From: SZUA-368 sp028533045
Lineage (GTDB): Bacteria > Spirochaetota > Spirochaetia > DSM-2461
Reading direction: 5' to 3'
Assembly (NCBI GenBank): GCA_050031985.1
Contig: JBNAIG010000024.1
Coordinates: 1 to 64,000 of the forward strand
Length of the DNA: 64,000 bases
This document shows, piece after piece, positions 8,930 to 18,148 of the stretch; the first letter of the stretch is position 1; each line of letters begins with the position of its first letter. The notes below the pieces were generated by a model, which was given only the letters and a program-made list of their open reading frames with translations, had not been told where the DNA came from and did not search any database. A program made the translations under genes and the position numbers.

Positions 8930-9717
8930 TTAATTTCCTCCCCACCCAGTTCGGAATCAATATTCAAAAGACGTTTAAGTTCCCTCTCCGCTTCGGGAAC
9001 GGAAAGATCGTAGTAGAGACTGGAGTCGTAAACAAGGGAGATGGCTCCGGTCTCTTCGGAGGCCACCAGAACCACCGCGTCGGTCTCTTCGGTGAGTCCC
9101 AAAGCGGCCCGATGACGGGTACCGAAGCTCTTTCGCAGGTTGGTCTGTCGAGAGAGGGGCAAAAAGCAGCCCGCCGCCTGGATTTTACCATCGGCCACAA
9201 CAATAGCTCCGTCGTGAAGGGGCGTATCGTGGCCAAAAATGGTGATAACCAGGCTCGAGGAGAGATCGGCATTCAGCCTGGTCCCCGTATCGATGATACT
9301 TTTAAGATCACTGGTACGGGAAAATACGACCAAAGCCCCCCGCCGTCGACTGGCCAAAACTTCCAGAGCGCTCAGGGTGTAGTCAATATGGTAGGAGCGG
9401 GAGCGGCCCTTAAGGGAAAAGGCGTCCCGCCGCCCGGCCCGGTTGATAATGGTCCGCAGTTCCGGCTGAAATACGATGGCCAGGCCTATCATGATTCCCG
9501 GAGCCAGAATATTCAGAATCCAGAGGAGCGTATCGAGTTTAAGGAAGAGGGCCGCCACATAGATGATAACCACCATAAGAGCGCCCTTGAGAAGCTGAAT
9601 CGCCCGGGACTCCTCCAAAATGGTATAGGCCCGGTAGATGATAAAGGAGAGAATCCCCACATCCAGAAGGGGAATGAGAAACTGATTGACAAACCAGCTG
9701 TTTTCTATCCAGTCCAT
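8926..9717 (-). CDS. cdaA: Membrane diadenylate cyclase CdaA
   Basis: 263 aa. Condenses two ATP into c-di-AMP. Three membrane helices (about 13-33, 45-60, 64-85) precede a DAC (DisA_N) domain. The catalytic motifs are intact: DGA in LHDGAIVV at 169-171 and RHR in GTRHRAALG at 201-203. The SRRRGALVVF segment that opens the domain is also typical. It overlaps folP by 13 bases and cdaR by four. In Firmicutes the usual partner is glmM; here folP takes the upstream place, as in many other bacteria. Confidence 0.95.
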   Translation of the reverse strand: MDWIENSWFVNQFLIPLLDVGILSFIIYRAYTILEESRAIQLLKGALMVVIIYVAALFLKLDTLLWILNILAPGIMIGLAIVFQPELRTIINRAGRRDAFSLKGRSRSYHIDYTLSALEVLASRRRGALVVFSRTSDLKSIIDTGTRLNADLSSSLVITIFGHDTPLHDGAIVVADGKIQAAGCFLPLSRQTNLRKSFGTRHRAALGLTEETDAVVLVASEETGAISLVYDSSLYYDLSVPEAERELKRLLNIDSELGGEEIK

Positions 9718-10499
9718 TCAAGGTCTCCCCATACATCAAGCATGTCCCGGTGGGCTTTCACATCGTGAACCCTGAGGATGTCGGCCCCTTTCTGGGCGGC
9801 ATACATGTCCGCCGCCAGGGTACCGAACAGACGCTCCTCCGGGGGAGCGTCCAGTATATTTCCAATATAGGATTTACGGGAAAGACCGATTAAGAGGGGG
9901 CATCCCGACTCCTTAAGACGGGGAATATCCCTAAGAAGCTGCCGGTTGTCCTCATGCCTCTTTCCAAAGCCGATGCCCGGATCAACTATGATATGTTCCC
10001 TCTTGATACCCGCTTCGAGGGCCCGATTAATCGCCCCGTCCAAATAGCCTAAGACTTCCCCGGTCACATCCTCATAACAGGGATCGTTCTGCATGTCCCT
10101 GGGCAGCCCTTTCTTATGCATCAAAACAACCTGGGCTCCGTAGGACGCGATGAGCCTTCCCATCTCCGAATCGTCCTCCAGGGCGGATATGTCATTTATG
10201 ATCTGAACGCCCAGATCCAGAGCCTCCCGGGCCACAGAACTTTTTCGGGTATCCACGGAAAGGGGAATCTGACTATGCTCTCGAATCGCCTTAATCAGGG
10301 GAATAACCCTAGCCTTCTCGTCCTCTTCGGACACGTACTCCGCCCCGGGCCGGCTCGACTCGCCCCCGATATCAATGATATCCGCCCCCTGGTCAATCAT
10401 TTCCAGGACCTGATCCACCGCTTTTGTGCGGCTTGAGGCGTAAAAAGAGTCGGGTGTTACATTGGCGATTGCCATTATTTGAACCGGAACAGAGGGCAT
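9705..10499 (-). CDS. folP: Dihydropteroate synthase
   Basis: 264 aa. Joins 4-aminobenzoate to hydroxymethyl-dihydropterin diphosphate in folate synthesis. The signatures are IMAIANVTPDSF at the N-terminus, ADIIDIGGESSRPGA (DHPS signature 2), VDTRKS, VDPGIGFGKR and the C-terminal IGLSRKSYIG. First gene of the seven-gene minus operon; its start is 141 bases from the divergent PH-like gene, so the main operon promoter should be in 10500-10640. The 3' end overlaps cdaA by 13 bases. Confidence 0.96.
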   Translation of the reverse strand: MPSVPVQIMAIANVTPDSFYASSRTKAVDQVLEMIDQGADIIDIGGESSRPGAEYVSEEDEKARVIPLIKAIREHSQIPLSVDTRKSSVAREALDLGVQIINDISALEDDSEMGRLIASYGAQVVLMHKKGLPRDMQNDPCYEDVTGEVLGYLDGAINRALEAGIKREHIIVDPGIGFGKRHEDNRQLLRDIPRLKESGCPLLIGLSRKSYIGNILDAPPEERLFGTLAADMYAAQKGADILRVHDVKAHRDMLDVWGDLEWTG

Positions 10500-10640
10500 G
10501 CCGGAATTATAGCAGATTTGCCCGTCAGGGTGTAGTATTTTTCTTCATTTGTGTGAGGAAGGGAGAATTGTTCATTATGGGAGTATCCCCGGACCTACTA
10601 CCACTGGAATCGCGCTCCCCTTATGTGCTACTATTAAAAA

Positions 10641-11063
10641 ATGGTACAGGGAAGCTTCCACAAGAGCCCGGCGGCGAAATTTCTCAATTTCCTTTTTATC
10701 CTTCCCCTTTTTTTGGGTTTGAGGCCTCTTTTTATCAACTACCGCCTTCTGGATACTCTGGTTTTTCTGGGAGGAATGGCCCTTATTCTGGGGCTGATTA
10801 TCTATAACAACTCCATTGCCTACATTACTTATGACGAGGTGGCCCTTCGTGTTCTTCTGCCCTACCGTGAAAATCGGGAGGAGCACCGTTTTGAGAATAT
10901 GCTTGGTTATCGAAAAAAAGGGAGCCGCCAACTGACTCTTTTCTCTCTTGACCATAAGCCTCTGAGAATTATTCTCAAGCCTTCCGACATGGAACGTTTT
11001 ATTGACTTGCTGATTCAGGAAGGGATTAGCGAGACCTCTCTGGCGGGTGGCCGTGGCAAATAA
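10641..11063 (+). CDS. Small membrane protein with PH-like C-terminal domain
   Basis: 140 aa. Two membrane helices (about 13-31, and 36-55 in LLDTLVFLGGMALILGLIIY) are followed by an 80-residue mostly beta domain beginning NNSIAYITYDEVALRVLLPYREN and ending in a helix (KPSDMERFIDLLIQEGI), the outline of a bacterial PH-like domain. No catalytic residues are seen. Its 3' end overlaps the diguanylate cyclase gene by 17 bases, so the two are probably co-translated. The ATG at 10641 follows a run of A residues without a clear Shine-Dalgarno. Function unknown. Confidence 0.7.
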   Translation: MVQGSFHKSPAAKFLNFLFILPLFLGLRPLFINYRLLDTLVFLGGMALILGLIIYNNSIAYITYDEVALRVLLPYRENREEHRFENMLGYRKKGSRQLTLFSLDHKPLRIILKPSDMERFIDLLIQEGISETSLAGGRGK

Positions 11064-13830
11064 TACTCTGGTTCTGAACACGGCCGATTACAAACCGGCC
11101 CCCTTTTCTCCCCTTCTTCCCTGGTGCCGCCATGAACTGGAGAAGAGAAGTGAAAAGGAAATTGTCCGGATTCTGGGGGAGCGAAAGATGTCCCCGGACC
11201 TGGAAAAGCTTTTTCTAAATTATATGAAAAAGTCGCCCTGCGGGAGGGAAGAAATCCTTCTCCCCATGGAGGAAGACTATGAGAGGGATAAACTTTTTCG
11301 TCTTGCTTCGGAGCTGTTTTTCTCTCTTCTGGATGACAAGACGGAGACGATTCATATAAGGATTTCCGGTCCCTACTCCCACTACGGGGACCGCTTCTAC
11401 AGCTATTTGGAGGATTATGCCTCCCGGAAAACGTCCTGCTCTCTTATTCTGATTAATACGGGAGAAATAATTCCCTGGGACGGGATTTCCCGCCTTTCTC
11501 CACCGCAGAAACCGGATATTCAGATTGAGGATCGCCTTTACCGCCGGGCTCTGGAATTCCTTATGTTTGGCGACAATATTCGGGCTTGCCAGTATTTTGA
11601 TCTTCTTTACAGTAAAAGCCGCTCGGGGAATCTGGAGATGAATGCCGAACAGCGGGCGTCTCTTTTTCATTACTATGGTCAGGCAGCCATGAATCTTGAG
11701 CAAGACGACCTGGCTCTGACCATTTTTTCAAGTCTTCGCAATCTGGGACAGGCTTTGGACCGTATCCTCTACCTCTCCCGGGCAGACCTTTTAACGGGCG
11801 AAGTATACCGGCGGCAAAAAGACAGGGACAGAGCCAATTACTTCTATAGGCGGGCTCTGGGAAAGTCCAGCGAAGACCCTCTGCTCCGCCTGAAAATTCT
11901 CATGGCCCTCTGCCTTAATAGAAAAGGGGCTCAATCCCCCCTGTCGCAAAAGGAACAGACCGAACTCCTTCTGCTTATTGGAAAACAGAAAAAATGCCGG
12001 GCTCTGGCCCTTTACTACGGCCCGAATCCGGACTTTACGGAAGCCCTGAAACTCCTGAAAGAAGAGGATTATCCTTCCCTTACCGGTGAAGCCTGCTATT
12101 TCCGTGCTCTCCATGACTGGGAAAGAAGGGGTAATCCTCCCAAAATTCGCGGATATCTTGAAAGAGCTCTTACCTTGAGTCTTGAAGGTAAAAGCGACAC
12201 CTTGGAAATAAGGGTTCTCAAAGCTCTGGGAAGACTGGAGCTGAATGTCTACAACCTCGATGCCTCCTACGCCCACTACAGCTGGGCCATTCAGTTAGCC
12301 ATCCGGGAAGAACGTTTTACCGATGTGGCCTTGATCTATATACGTTTTGGGGAAATTGCCCTTCATATTAATGATTTCAAACAATCCCGCTCCTTTCTCC
12401 GCAGCGCCCAGTACATACTTAATCGTCTCCCCCGGTCGGAATCGGTCCTCAAAGAAAGGGTTAACATATTCCTGGCCCTGGCCCTTTACGCCGAAGGAGA
12501 CAAGGCTAAAGCGGAGGAATTATTTCACGCCCTTCCCCCGCAAGTCAGCCCAAAAAATAGATCCTCCCACAGAGTCCTCAGCTGCGCTCTTGCAGAATCC
12601 TCCCCGGAGGAGTGGGAGACTTTGGGAAATATTCTTTCCGGCCAGCGAGGGAACCCGGCTCTGGGGCTCTACGCCCTCCGCCAGGCGGGAAAAGAGATTC
12701 CCCCTCCCTGTGCCGACGAGCTCCACGATCCCCTGGATCACAACCTCATGGATAACGGACTCAAGCAATTTATCCGCTTCGAACAGCTTAAAAAAGGTTT
12801 GAATGAGATGAATCTTCTCTCCGATGTGCAAGCCCTGCTCGCTTCTTCGGAAGAAAAGGAGCTGATTATTCTCCGAACCATGGAAAGACTTCTCTCCTTC
12901 TCCCTCATCAATGGGATTAGCTACTATGAAAGGCTGGGAGACTCCTACCGGCTGGCCTACCACTCCTCTTTGAAAGAAGAAGAGCCGGACCGCCAGGCTC
13001 TGGAGAACTTCCTTAATATTCGGGAAAAGACGGGAGAAAACATTTTCACTCTAAGCAAGGGGTACCTGGGACTCTCCCTCCTTAAAGAGAAAATACTCTC
13101 GGGGGTCATTATTATTCGCCCCGAGTCATCCCATATGCTAAAAGAAGAGGAGGACAGGCGTTTTTTCTCCATTCTGGCCAGCCAGTTCGCCTTTGCCCTG
13201 GAAAGATTGGCTCAGCGGGAACTGATTCTCTCCAAAAACCGGCAGCTTGAAGAGATCAACCGGGAGCTGACTATCTCCAATATGACCGATCAGCTTACGG
13301 GAATCGGCAATCGAGCCCAAATGAACGAACAGCTAGCCCAATTTGCCCACCAATACAACGGGGCCCGGGAAAAGGACAACTTCGCCCTCCTCTTTTTGGA
13401 TCTGGACAACTTCAAATTCTACAACGATACCTTTGGCCATGCCCTGGGCGACCGGCTCCTCTCCGCCTTCTCCCAACTTCTCAAACAGGCCTGCCGGGAG
13501 AGCGATACTATTTTTCGATATGGCGGGGATGAATTCGTTGTTCTCCTGGCCGAGACTGATTCGGAAAACTCCGTAATTATAGCACAGCGTATCCTTTACG
13601 ATCTGGAAGACCAGGAAGGATTCGCCACCATGGTCAAGGAATTTGGCCAGGATAATACAAAAATTAAAAAGGAAAAATGGCTCGCCTGTTCTATTGGTAT
13701 ATCCGATTACCGACGGGCCAAACAAGACACAAGCACGCTGCTCAAGCAGGCGGACGGGGCTCTTTACGAGGCCAAAGAAGCGGGCAAGGGGCAGTGGAAA
13801 ATCTTTGATAAGGATGAAAAAGATGAGTAA
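11047..13830 (+). CDS. TPR-GAF-GGDEF diguanylate cyclase
   Basis: 927 aa, cytoplasmic. About residues 150-520 are tetratricopeptide-like helical repeats (QYFDLLYSKSRSGN, YGQAAMNLEQDDLALTIFSSL, ALGRLELNVYNLDASYAHYSWAI). A GAF-like region (about 590-735) ends FSILASQFAFALERLAQRE. The GGDEF domain follows, with the DQLTGIGNRAQM opening, F-L-D-L-D-N-F-K metal site and an intact RYGGDEFVVLL active site; RESD five residues before GGDEF is an intact inhibitory I-site. It should make c-di-GMP in response to a ligand or partner held by the TPR/GAF part. Start is GTG at 11047 or the GTG at 11053; Shine-Dalgarno is unclear. Confidence 0.9.
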   Translation: MAVANNTLVLNTADYKPAPFSPLLPWCRHELEKRSEKEIVRILGERKMSPDLEKLFLNYMKKSPCGREEILLPMEEDYERDKLFRLASELFFSLLDDKTETIHIRISGPYSHYGDRFYSYLEDYASRKTSCSLILINTGEIIPWDGISRLSPPQKPDIQIEDRLYRRALEFLMFGDNIRACQYFDLLYSKSRSGNLEMNAEQRASLFHYYGQAAMNLEQDDLALTIFSSLRNLGQALDRILYLSRADLLTGEVYRRQKDRDRANYFYRRALGKSSEDPLLRLKILMALCLNRKGAQSPLSQKEQTELLLLIGKQKKCRALALYYGPNPDFTEALKLLKEEDYPSLTGEACYFRALHDWERRGNPPKIRGYLERALTLSLEGKSDTLEIRVLKALGRLELNVYNLDASYAHYSWAIQLAIREERFTDVALIYIRFGEIALHINDFKQSRSFLRSAQYILNRLPRSESVLKERVNIFLALALYAEGDKAKAEELFHALPPQVSPKNRSSHRVLSCALAESSPEEWETLGNILSGQRGNPALGLYALRQAGKEIPPPCADELHDPLDHNLMDNGLKQFIRFEQLKKGLNEMNLLSDVQALLASSEEKELIILRTMERLLSFSLINGISYYERLGDSYRLAYHSSLKEEEPDRQALENFLNIREKTGENIFTLSKGYLGLSLLKEKILSGVIIIRPESSHMLKEEEDRRFFSILASQFAFALERLAQRELILSKNRQLEEINRELTISNMTDQLTGIGNRAQMNEQLAQFAHQYNGAREKDNFALLFLDLDNFKFYNDTFGHALGDRLLSAFSQLLKQACRESDTIFRYGGDEFVVLLAETDSENSVIIAQRILYDLEDQEGFATMVKEFGQDNTKIKKEKWLACSIGISDYRRAKQDTSTLLKQADGALYEAKEAGKGQWKIFDKDEKDE

Positions 13831-14635
13831 ATACACAGAAGCGGCCGATTTTATTAAAAGCCGCATCAAGGACCTTCCCAAAACCGGCCTGATTCTGGGT
13901 TCAGGACTGAACGACTTGGCCGACGCAGTGGAAAACCCGGTCATTCTGCCCTATGGAGAAATTCCCCACTTCCCCAGCTCCACCGCTCCGGGACACAAGG
14001 GACGTCTGGTCCTGGGAAAACTGGAAGGGAAGGACGTCATTGTTATGCAGGGCCGCTTTCACTACTACGAAGGCTACCCCATGGATACCCTGGTCCTCCC
14101 GGTCCGTGTTATGAAACTTCTGGGCGTGGAAAGACTGATTGTCACCAACGCAGCGGGGGGAGTTAATACCGACTTTACTCCGGGGGACCTGATGATTATC
14201 GAAGATCATATAAAGATGGGGGGCGGACATCCTCTCATTGGTCCCAACGACAGTGACTTTGGTCCCCGCTTCAACGATATGTCCCAGGCATACACCCGGA
14301 AGCTGGTAAAAACGGCCGAAGAAGAGGGAAAGGCCCTGGGGCTGAACCTTCGGAAGGGTGTGTACACCTTTATGACCGGTCCCAGCTATGAAACGCCGGC
14401 GGAGATCCGCATGCTCCGCACTCTGGGCGCCGACGCGGTGGGTATGTCCACTGTGCCCGAAGTAATCGCCGCCGCCCACGCGGGACTGGAAGTACTGGGG
14501 ATTTCCTGCATTAGCAATATGGCGGCAGGGATTCTGGACCAGCCCATTACGGAGGAAGAGGTAATCGAAGCGGGTCAGATGGTTAAGGAAAAGTTTACCG
14601 CCCTGCTTAAGGCTATTCTGACTAAAATCGGTTAA
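13823..14635 (+). CDS. punA: Purine nucleoside phosphorylase (PNP-I, trimeric type)
   Basis: 271 aa. Phosphorolysis of inosine/guanosine for purine salvage. Signatures: LILGSGLNDLAD, the phosphate-binding SSTAPGHKGRLVLGKLEGKD, QGRFHYYEGY, VTNAAGG and TGPSYETPAEIRMLRTLGADAVGMSTVPEVI. ATG at 13823 is chosen because AAGG lies nine bases upstream; an ATG at 13814 is possible. It overlaps the end of the GGDEF gene by eight bases. The DUF985 gene starts two bases after its stop. Confidence 0.95.
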   Translation: MSKYTEAADFIKSRIKDLPKTGLILGSGLNDLADAVENPVILPYGEIPHFPSSTAPGHKGRLVLGKLEGKDVIVMQGRFHYYEGYPMDTLVLPVRVMKLLGVERLIVTNAAGGVNTDFTPGDLMIIEDHIKMGGGHPLIGPNDSDFGPRFNDMSQAYTRKLVKTAEEEGKALGLNLRKGVYTFMTGPSYETPAEIRMLRTLGADAVGMSTVPEVIAAAHAGLEVLGISCISNMAAGILDQPITEEEVIEAGQMVKEKFTALLKAILTKIG

Positions 14636-14637
14636 GA

Positions 14638-15096
14638 ATGGAACGACTCTCGGCCAAAGACATCATAGAAAAGCTCAAACTGGAACCGCTTATCCCCGAG
14701 GGGGGCTGGTTCAGTCAAATTTGGTACAAGAAGGGAGAGGTTTCGGCCATTTACTACCTGCTCCGGGAGGGGGAATTTTCCGAATTCCACGTTCTTCCCG
14801 GGCCGGAGCAGTACTTCTTTCTCATGGGCGACCCGGTGGAGCATTACCGGGGACGGTCGGGAAGCTTTACCAGAACTGTCCTGGGACAGGATTTGACGGC
14901 GGGGCAGGAACTATCCCTCCGGGTCGAAGGAGATGAAATCCAGGGCTCCCGCCTTGTCCCCGGGGGAAAATGGGCCCTTCTCTCTACAGTAATGTCTCCT
15001 GCCTTTGAAATGGGAGAATATCGCCAGTGCTCCGGGGAAGAGCTCCAAAGGGCCTTCCCGAACCAGGAAGATTTGATTAGAACACTGACAAATTGA
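14638..15096 (+). CDS. DUF985 cupin-like protein
   Basis: 152 aa, single beta-barrel domain of the DUF985/cupin_5 family. Typical segments are LKLEPLIPEGGWFSQIW at the N-terminus, SAIYYLLREGEFSEFHVLPGPEQYFFLMGDPVEHY, and LVPGGKWALLSTVMSPAFEMGEYRQC near the end. Family members bind a sugar or nucleotide-like ligand, but no enzyme activity is generally agreed. It sits in the punA-secA gene string, two bases after punA and 57 bases before secA, suggesting co-transcription. No signal peptide. Confidence 0.9.
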   Translation: MERLSAKDIIEKLKLEPLIPEGGWFSQIWYKKGEVSAIYYLLREGEFSEFHVLPGPEQYFFLMGDPVEHYRGRSGSFTRTVLGQDLTAGQELSLRVEGDEIQGSRLVPGGKWALLSTVMSPAFEMGEYRQCSGEELQRAFPNQEDLIRTLTN

Positions 15097-15153
15097 CCGG
15101 GCCTCTGTAAATAACATTTGACCTTTCCCGACTTTCGGAGTACATTCTTAGCC

Positions 15154-17904
15154 ATGGGATTTGTCAATAATATAGTAACCGCACTCGTCGGAACAAAGCA
15201 CGAAAGGGACCTAAAACTTCTGGTTCCCATTCTTCACAAGATAAATGAGAAAGAGTCTTGGGCCATGTCCATCAAGGATGAGGATTTTCCCGCCCAGACG
15301 GAAGCCTTCAAGATTCGCCTTTCCAAGGGTGAAACCCTGGACGACCTTTTGCCCGAAGCCTTTGCCCTGGTCCGGGAAGCGGCCCGGAGAAGTCTGGGTG
15401 AGCGTCCTTACGACGTACAGCTCCTGGGGGGTATTGTCCTTCATCAGGGAAAGATTATGGAGTTAAAGACCGGGGAAGGTAAAACCCTCGGTTCGGTGGC
15501 ACCCGCCTATCTTAACTCCCTCACCGGCAAGGGCGTTCACATGGTTACCGTGAATGACTACCTGGCCGAGCGTGACGCCAACTGGATGCGTCCGGTCTTT
15601 AGTTTCCTAGGTGTTTCTGTGGGTACGATTCTGGCCAACATGGATCCGGAAACCCGGAAGAAAGAGTACCGCCAGGACATCACCTACGGTACGAACAACG
15701 AATTCGGCTTTGACTACCTCCGGGACAATATGCGTTGGGATATGAAACTCAAATCCCAGCAGAATCACCACTACGCCATCATCGATGAGATCGACTCCAT
15801 CCTTATTGACGAGGCCCGAACGCCTCTTATCATCTCCGGGCCGGTGGAAGAGGATACGAGCAAGTTCGTTCAGGTTAACAAGATTGTTAAGGGCCTGAAA
15901 GAGTGTGAAAAAGACCCCGAGCTGGACGACTATCCGCCGGACAATCCCCTCACGGGAGAACAGCCCAAGGGTGACTACAAGCTGGATGAAAAGAGCAAAC
16001 GCGTTCTCTTTACCGACGAAGGTATGAACCACATGGAAGAGTTGCTTCAGAAGAATAGCCTGATTTCCGGCTCTCTTTTTGACGAGGAAAACTTTGAATA
16101 TACCCACTATGTAACCCAGGCCATGAAAGCCCATCACCTCTTCCATCTGGATGTGGATTACGTGGTTCAGGACGGGGGCGTTCAGATCGTTGACGAATTC
16201 ACCGGTCGTGTCCTGGCAGGCCGCCGCTACTCCGACGGTCTCCATCAGGCCATTGAAGCGAAGGAAAATATCAAGGTAGCCCGGAAGAATCAGACCCTGG
16301 CCACCATCACCTTCCAGAACTTTTTCCGTATGTACGACAAGATCTCCGGGATGACCGGTACGGCCGATACGGAAGCTAAGGAATTTGTAAAGATCTACAA
16401 CATCGACGTAGTGGTTATTCCTACGAACAGGCCCGTTCACCGGGTTGATGCGGACGATGTTATTTACCTGAATGACAAATTCAAGATAGAAGCGATCTGT
16501 GACAAGATTCAGGAAGTGAATGGCAAGGGCCAGCCCATCCTGGTCGGTACGGTCTCAGTAGAGAAGTCTGAACAGATTTCCCAGGTTCTCAAAAAACGGG
16601 GAGTCCGACACGAAGTACTCAACGCCAAGAACCATGGACGGGAAGCCCATATTATCTCCGAAGCGGGAGCCAAAGGGTCGGTAACCATCGCCACCAACAT
16701 GGCCGGTCGTGGTACGGATATCAAGCTGGGGGGAAACGCGGAAATGCGCGCCTGGAAACGGGCCGGAACCGATGCATCGGAAGAAGAATTCCAGAAAGCC
16801 CTGGCCATTGAAATGGTACAGTGGAAGAAGGACCATCAGGAAGTACTGGACCTGGGCGGCCTTTACGTTATCGGTTCGGAGCGGCACGAGTCCCGCCGTA
16901 TCGATAACCAGCTGCGAGGGCGTTCCGGACGTCAGGGTGACCCGGGTTTTTCCCAGTTCTACATCTCTCTGGACGACTCTCTTATGCGGCTTTTCGGGGG
17001 CGACCGTTTCCGAAATGCCATGAAACGATTCGGCTTTGAAGGGGATGAGCCTCTCCACCACCCCATGATCAATAATTCCCTCGAACGGGCCCAGAGAAAG
17101 GTGGAAGAGAGAAACTACGACATCCGAAAGCACCTCCTGGACTACGACGATGTTCTGAACAAGCAGAGAACCTTCATCTACGAACAGCGGGACGAAGCCC
17201 TTACCAGCCCCGATCTGACACAGAAGATTCTAAGCACCGGTCTTGAGATTTTGGGAATCCTTTTGGATGACTTTAAGAAGGACAGAAAAAGCGAAGGGGA
17301 CGATGGGGCTCTCACCCGTCTCTATCACCGGCTCAAGGAGAACTTTAACTTTGACCGGGAAAAGGAAGGGGCTCTTAATATTGAGGATCACGCCAAGCTG
17401 GAAGCCCACCTGGAAGATTACCTTAAGAAAGACCTGGAGGAGAAGAAAACTCTCGCCGGACAGGAGCAGATAAACTGGTTCATCCGAGCCGAATATCTAC
17501 GCCAGCTTGATAAAAAGTGGCAGGAACACCTGGAGAATCTGGAAGCCCTGCGAGAGGCGGTATCCCTCCGTTCTTACGCCCAGAAGAACCCCCTTGTGGA
17601 GTATAAGAACGAAGGTTTTGCCATTTTCGAAGAGATGATAGACGATATGCGAATCTCCATCTCCCGTAAGGTCTTCCGAGTTATTATCAAGAAAGATACG
17701 GACCGTACCCGTCAAAGCGGCCCCAGCCGTGTTACGGCTACCCATAACTCTCTGGCCGGACTGGGAGCTCCCCAGAAAAGCGGAGAAAGAGCCGAAGCGG
17801 GCCCCGCCAAGGTTCAGGTTAAACGAGCCGAACCCAAGGTAGGCCGGAACGATCCCTGCCCTTGCGGCAGTGGCAAGAAATATAAAAAATGCTGCGGCTC
17901 TTAA
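15154..17904 (+). CDS. secA: Preprotein translocase ATPase SecA
   Basis: 916 aa. Motor of the Sec export channel. Walker A MELKTGEGKT, Walker B IDEIDSILIDEARTPLIISG, the HWD/IRA2 region LRQLDKKWQEHLENLEALREAVSLRSYAQKNPL, and a C-terminal SEC-C zinc motif GRNDPCPCGSGKKYKKCC. ATG at 15154 gives MGFVNNIVTALVGTKHERDLK, the usual SecA opening; a TTG at 15118 would add a 12-residue extension with no family counterpart. The gene is followed after 21 bases by a strong terminator. Confidence 0.98.
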   Translation: MGFVNNIVTALVGTKHERDLKLLVPILHKINEKESWAMSIKDEDFPAQTEAFKIRLSKGETLDDLLPEAFALVREAARRSLGERPYDVQLLGGIVLHQGKIMELKTGEGKTLGSVAPAYLNSLTGKGVHMVTVNDYLAERDANWMRPVFSFLGVSVGTILANMDPETRKKEYRQDITYGTNNEFGFDYLRDNMRWDMKLKSQQNHHYAIIDEIDSILIDEARTPLIISGPVEEDTSKFVQVNKIVKGLKECEKDPELDDYPPDNPLTGEQPKGDYKLDEKSKRVLFTDEGMNHMEELLQKNSLISGSLFDEENFEYTHYVTQAMKAHHLFHLDVDYVVQDGGVQIVDEFTGRVLAGRRYSDGLHQAIEAKENIKVARKNQTLATITFQNFFRMYDKISGMTGTADTEAKEFVKIYNIDVVVIPTNRPVHRVDADDVIYLNDKFKIEAICDKIQEVNGKGQPILVGTVSVEKSEQISQVLKKRGVRHEVLNAKNHGREAHIISEAGAKGSVTIATNMAGRGTDIKLGGNAEMRAWKRAGTDASEEEFQKALAIEMVQWKKDHQEVLDLGGLYVIGSERHESRRIDNQLRGRSGRQGDPGFSQFYISLDDSLMRLFGGDRFRNAMKRFGFEGDEPLHHPMINNSLERAQRKVEERNYDIRKHLLDYDDVLNKQRTFIYEQRDEALTSPDLTQKILSTGLEILGILLDDFKKDRKSEGDDGALTRLYHRLKENFNFDREKEGALNIEDHAKLEAHLEDYLKKDLEEKKTLAGQEQINWFIRAEYLRQLDKKWQEHLENLEALREAVSLRSYAQKNPLVEYKNEGFAIFEEMIDDMRISISRKVFRVIIKKDTDRTRQSGPSRVTATHNSLAGLGAPQKSGERAEAGPAKVQVKRAEPKVGRNDPCPCGSGKKYKKCCGS

Positions 17905-17925
17905 GCTAAAGGCCAATAGAATTGT

Positions 17926-17955
17926 CCCCGATCCTTTCCGGTCGGGGATTTTTTA
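17926..17955 (+). terminator. Rho-independent terminator after secA
   Basis: CCCCGATC pairs with GGTCGGGG (one T-G wobble, short loop) and is followed by ATTTTTT. It closes the 10.6-17.9 kb operon. Confidence 0.9.
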
Positions 17956-17968
17956 TGCCCAATAAAAC

Positions 17969-18020
17969 CGATATTTCGTTACTCCACGATATATCGTGCT
18001 TTTCTTGCAACGATATTACG
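17969..18020 (+). promoter_or_regulatory. Three CGATATWWCG repeats upstream of the dps sigma-54 promoter
   Basis: CGATATTTCG at 17969, CGATATATCG at 17987 (inside the perfect 14-bp palindrome CACGATATATCGTG, 17985-17998) and CGATATTACG at 18011. Starts are 18 and 24 bases apart. Their place 80-130 bases before the -24/-12 element is where enhancer-binding activators of sigma-54 polymerase usually bind. The activator itself is not in the window. Confidence 0.65.
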
Positions 18021-18096
18021 TTTCCCAAAATCCCTCAGCTAGAACAAAAATAGTTATTTTATTATAGGACAAAAACTTAATCATTTTCACAAAAAC

Positions 18097-18112
18097 TGGC
18101 ACGCCCCTTGCA
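18097..18112 (+). promoter_or_regulatory. Sigma-54 (-24/-12) promoter of dps
   Basis: TGGCAC-GCCCC-TTGCA matches the RpoN consensus TGGCAC-N5-TTGC, with GG at 18098-18099 and GC at 18110-18111 exactly ten bases apart. The predicted transcript start is about 18123, leaving a 25-base leader with AGGAG before the dps ATG. No competing sigma-70 box of similar quality is seen between 18060 and 18148. Confidence 0.85.
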
Positions 18113-18148
18113 TTATAGAGATTAAAAGCAATTACATAGGAGCAAATT

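Noticed and set aside
13643..13822. Longer N-terminal start for purine nucleoside phosphorylase
   Set aside because: The extra 60 residues overlap the GGDEF gene, have no family match, and a good Shine-Dalgarno precedes 13823.
15118..15153. TTG start of SecA 12 codons upstream
   Set aside because: The usual SecA N-terminus begins at the ATG at 15154.
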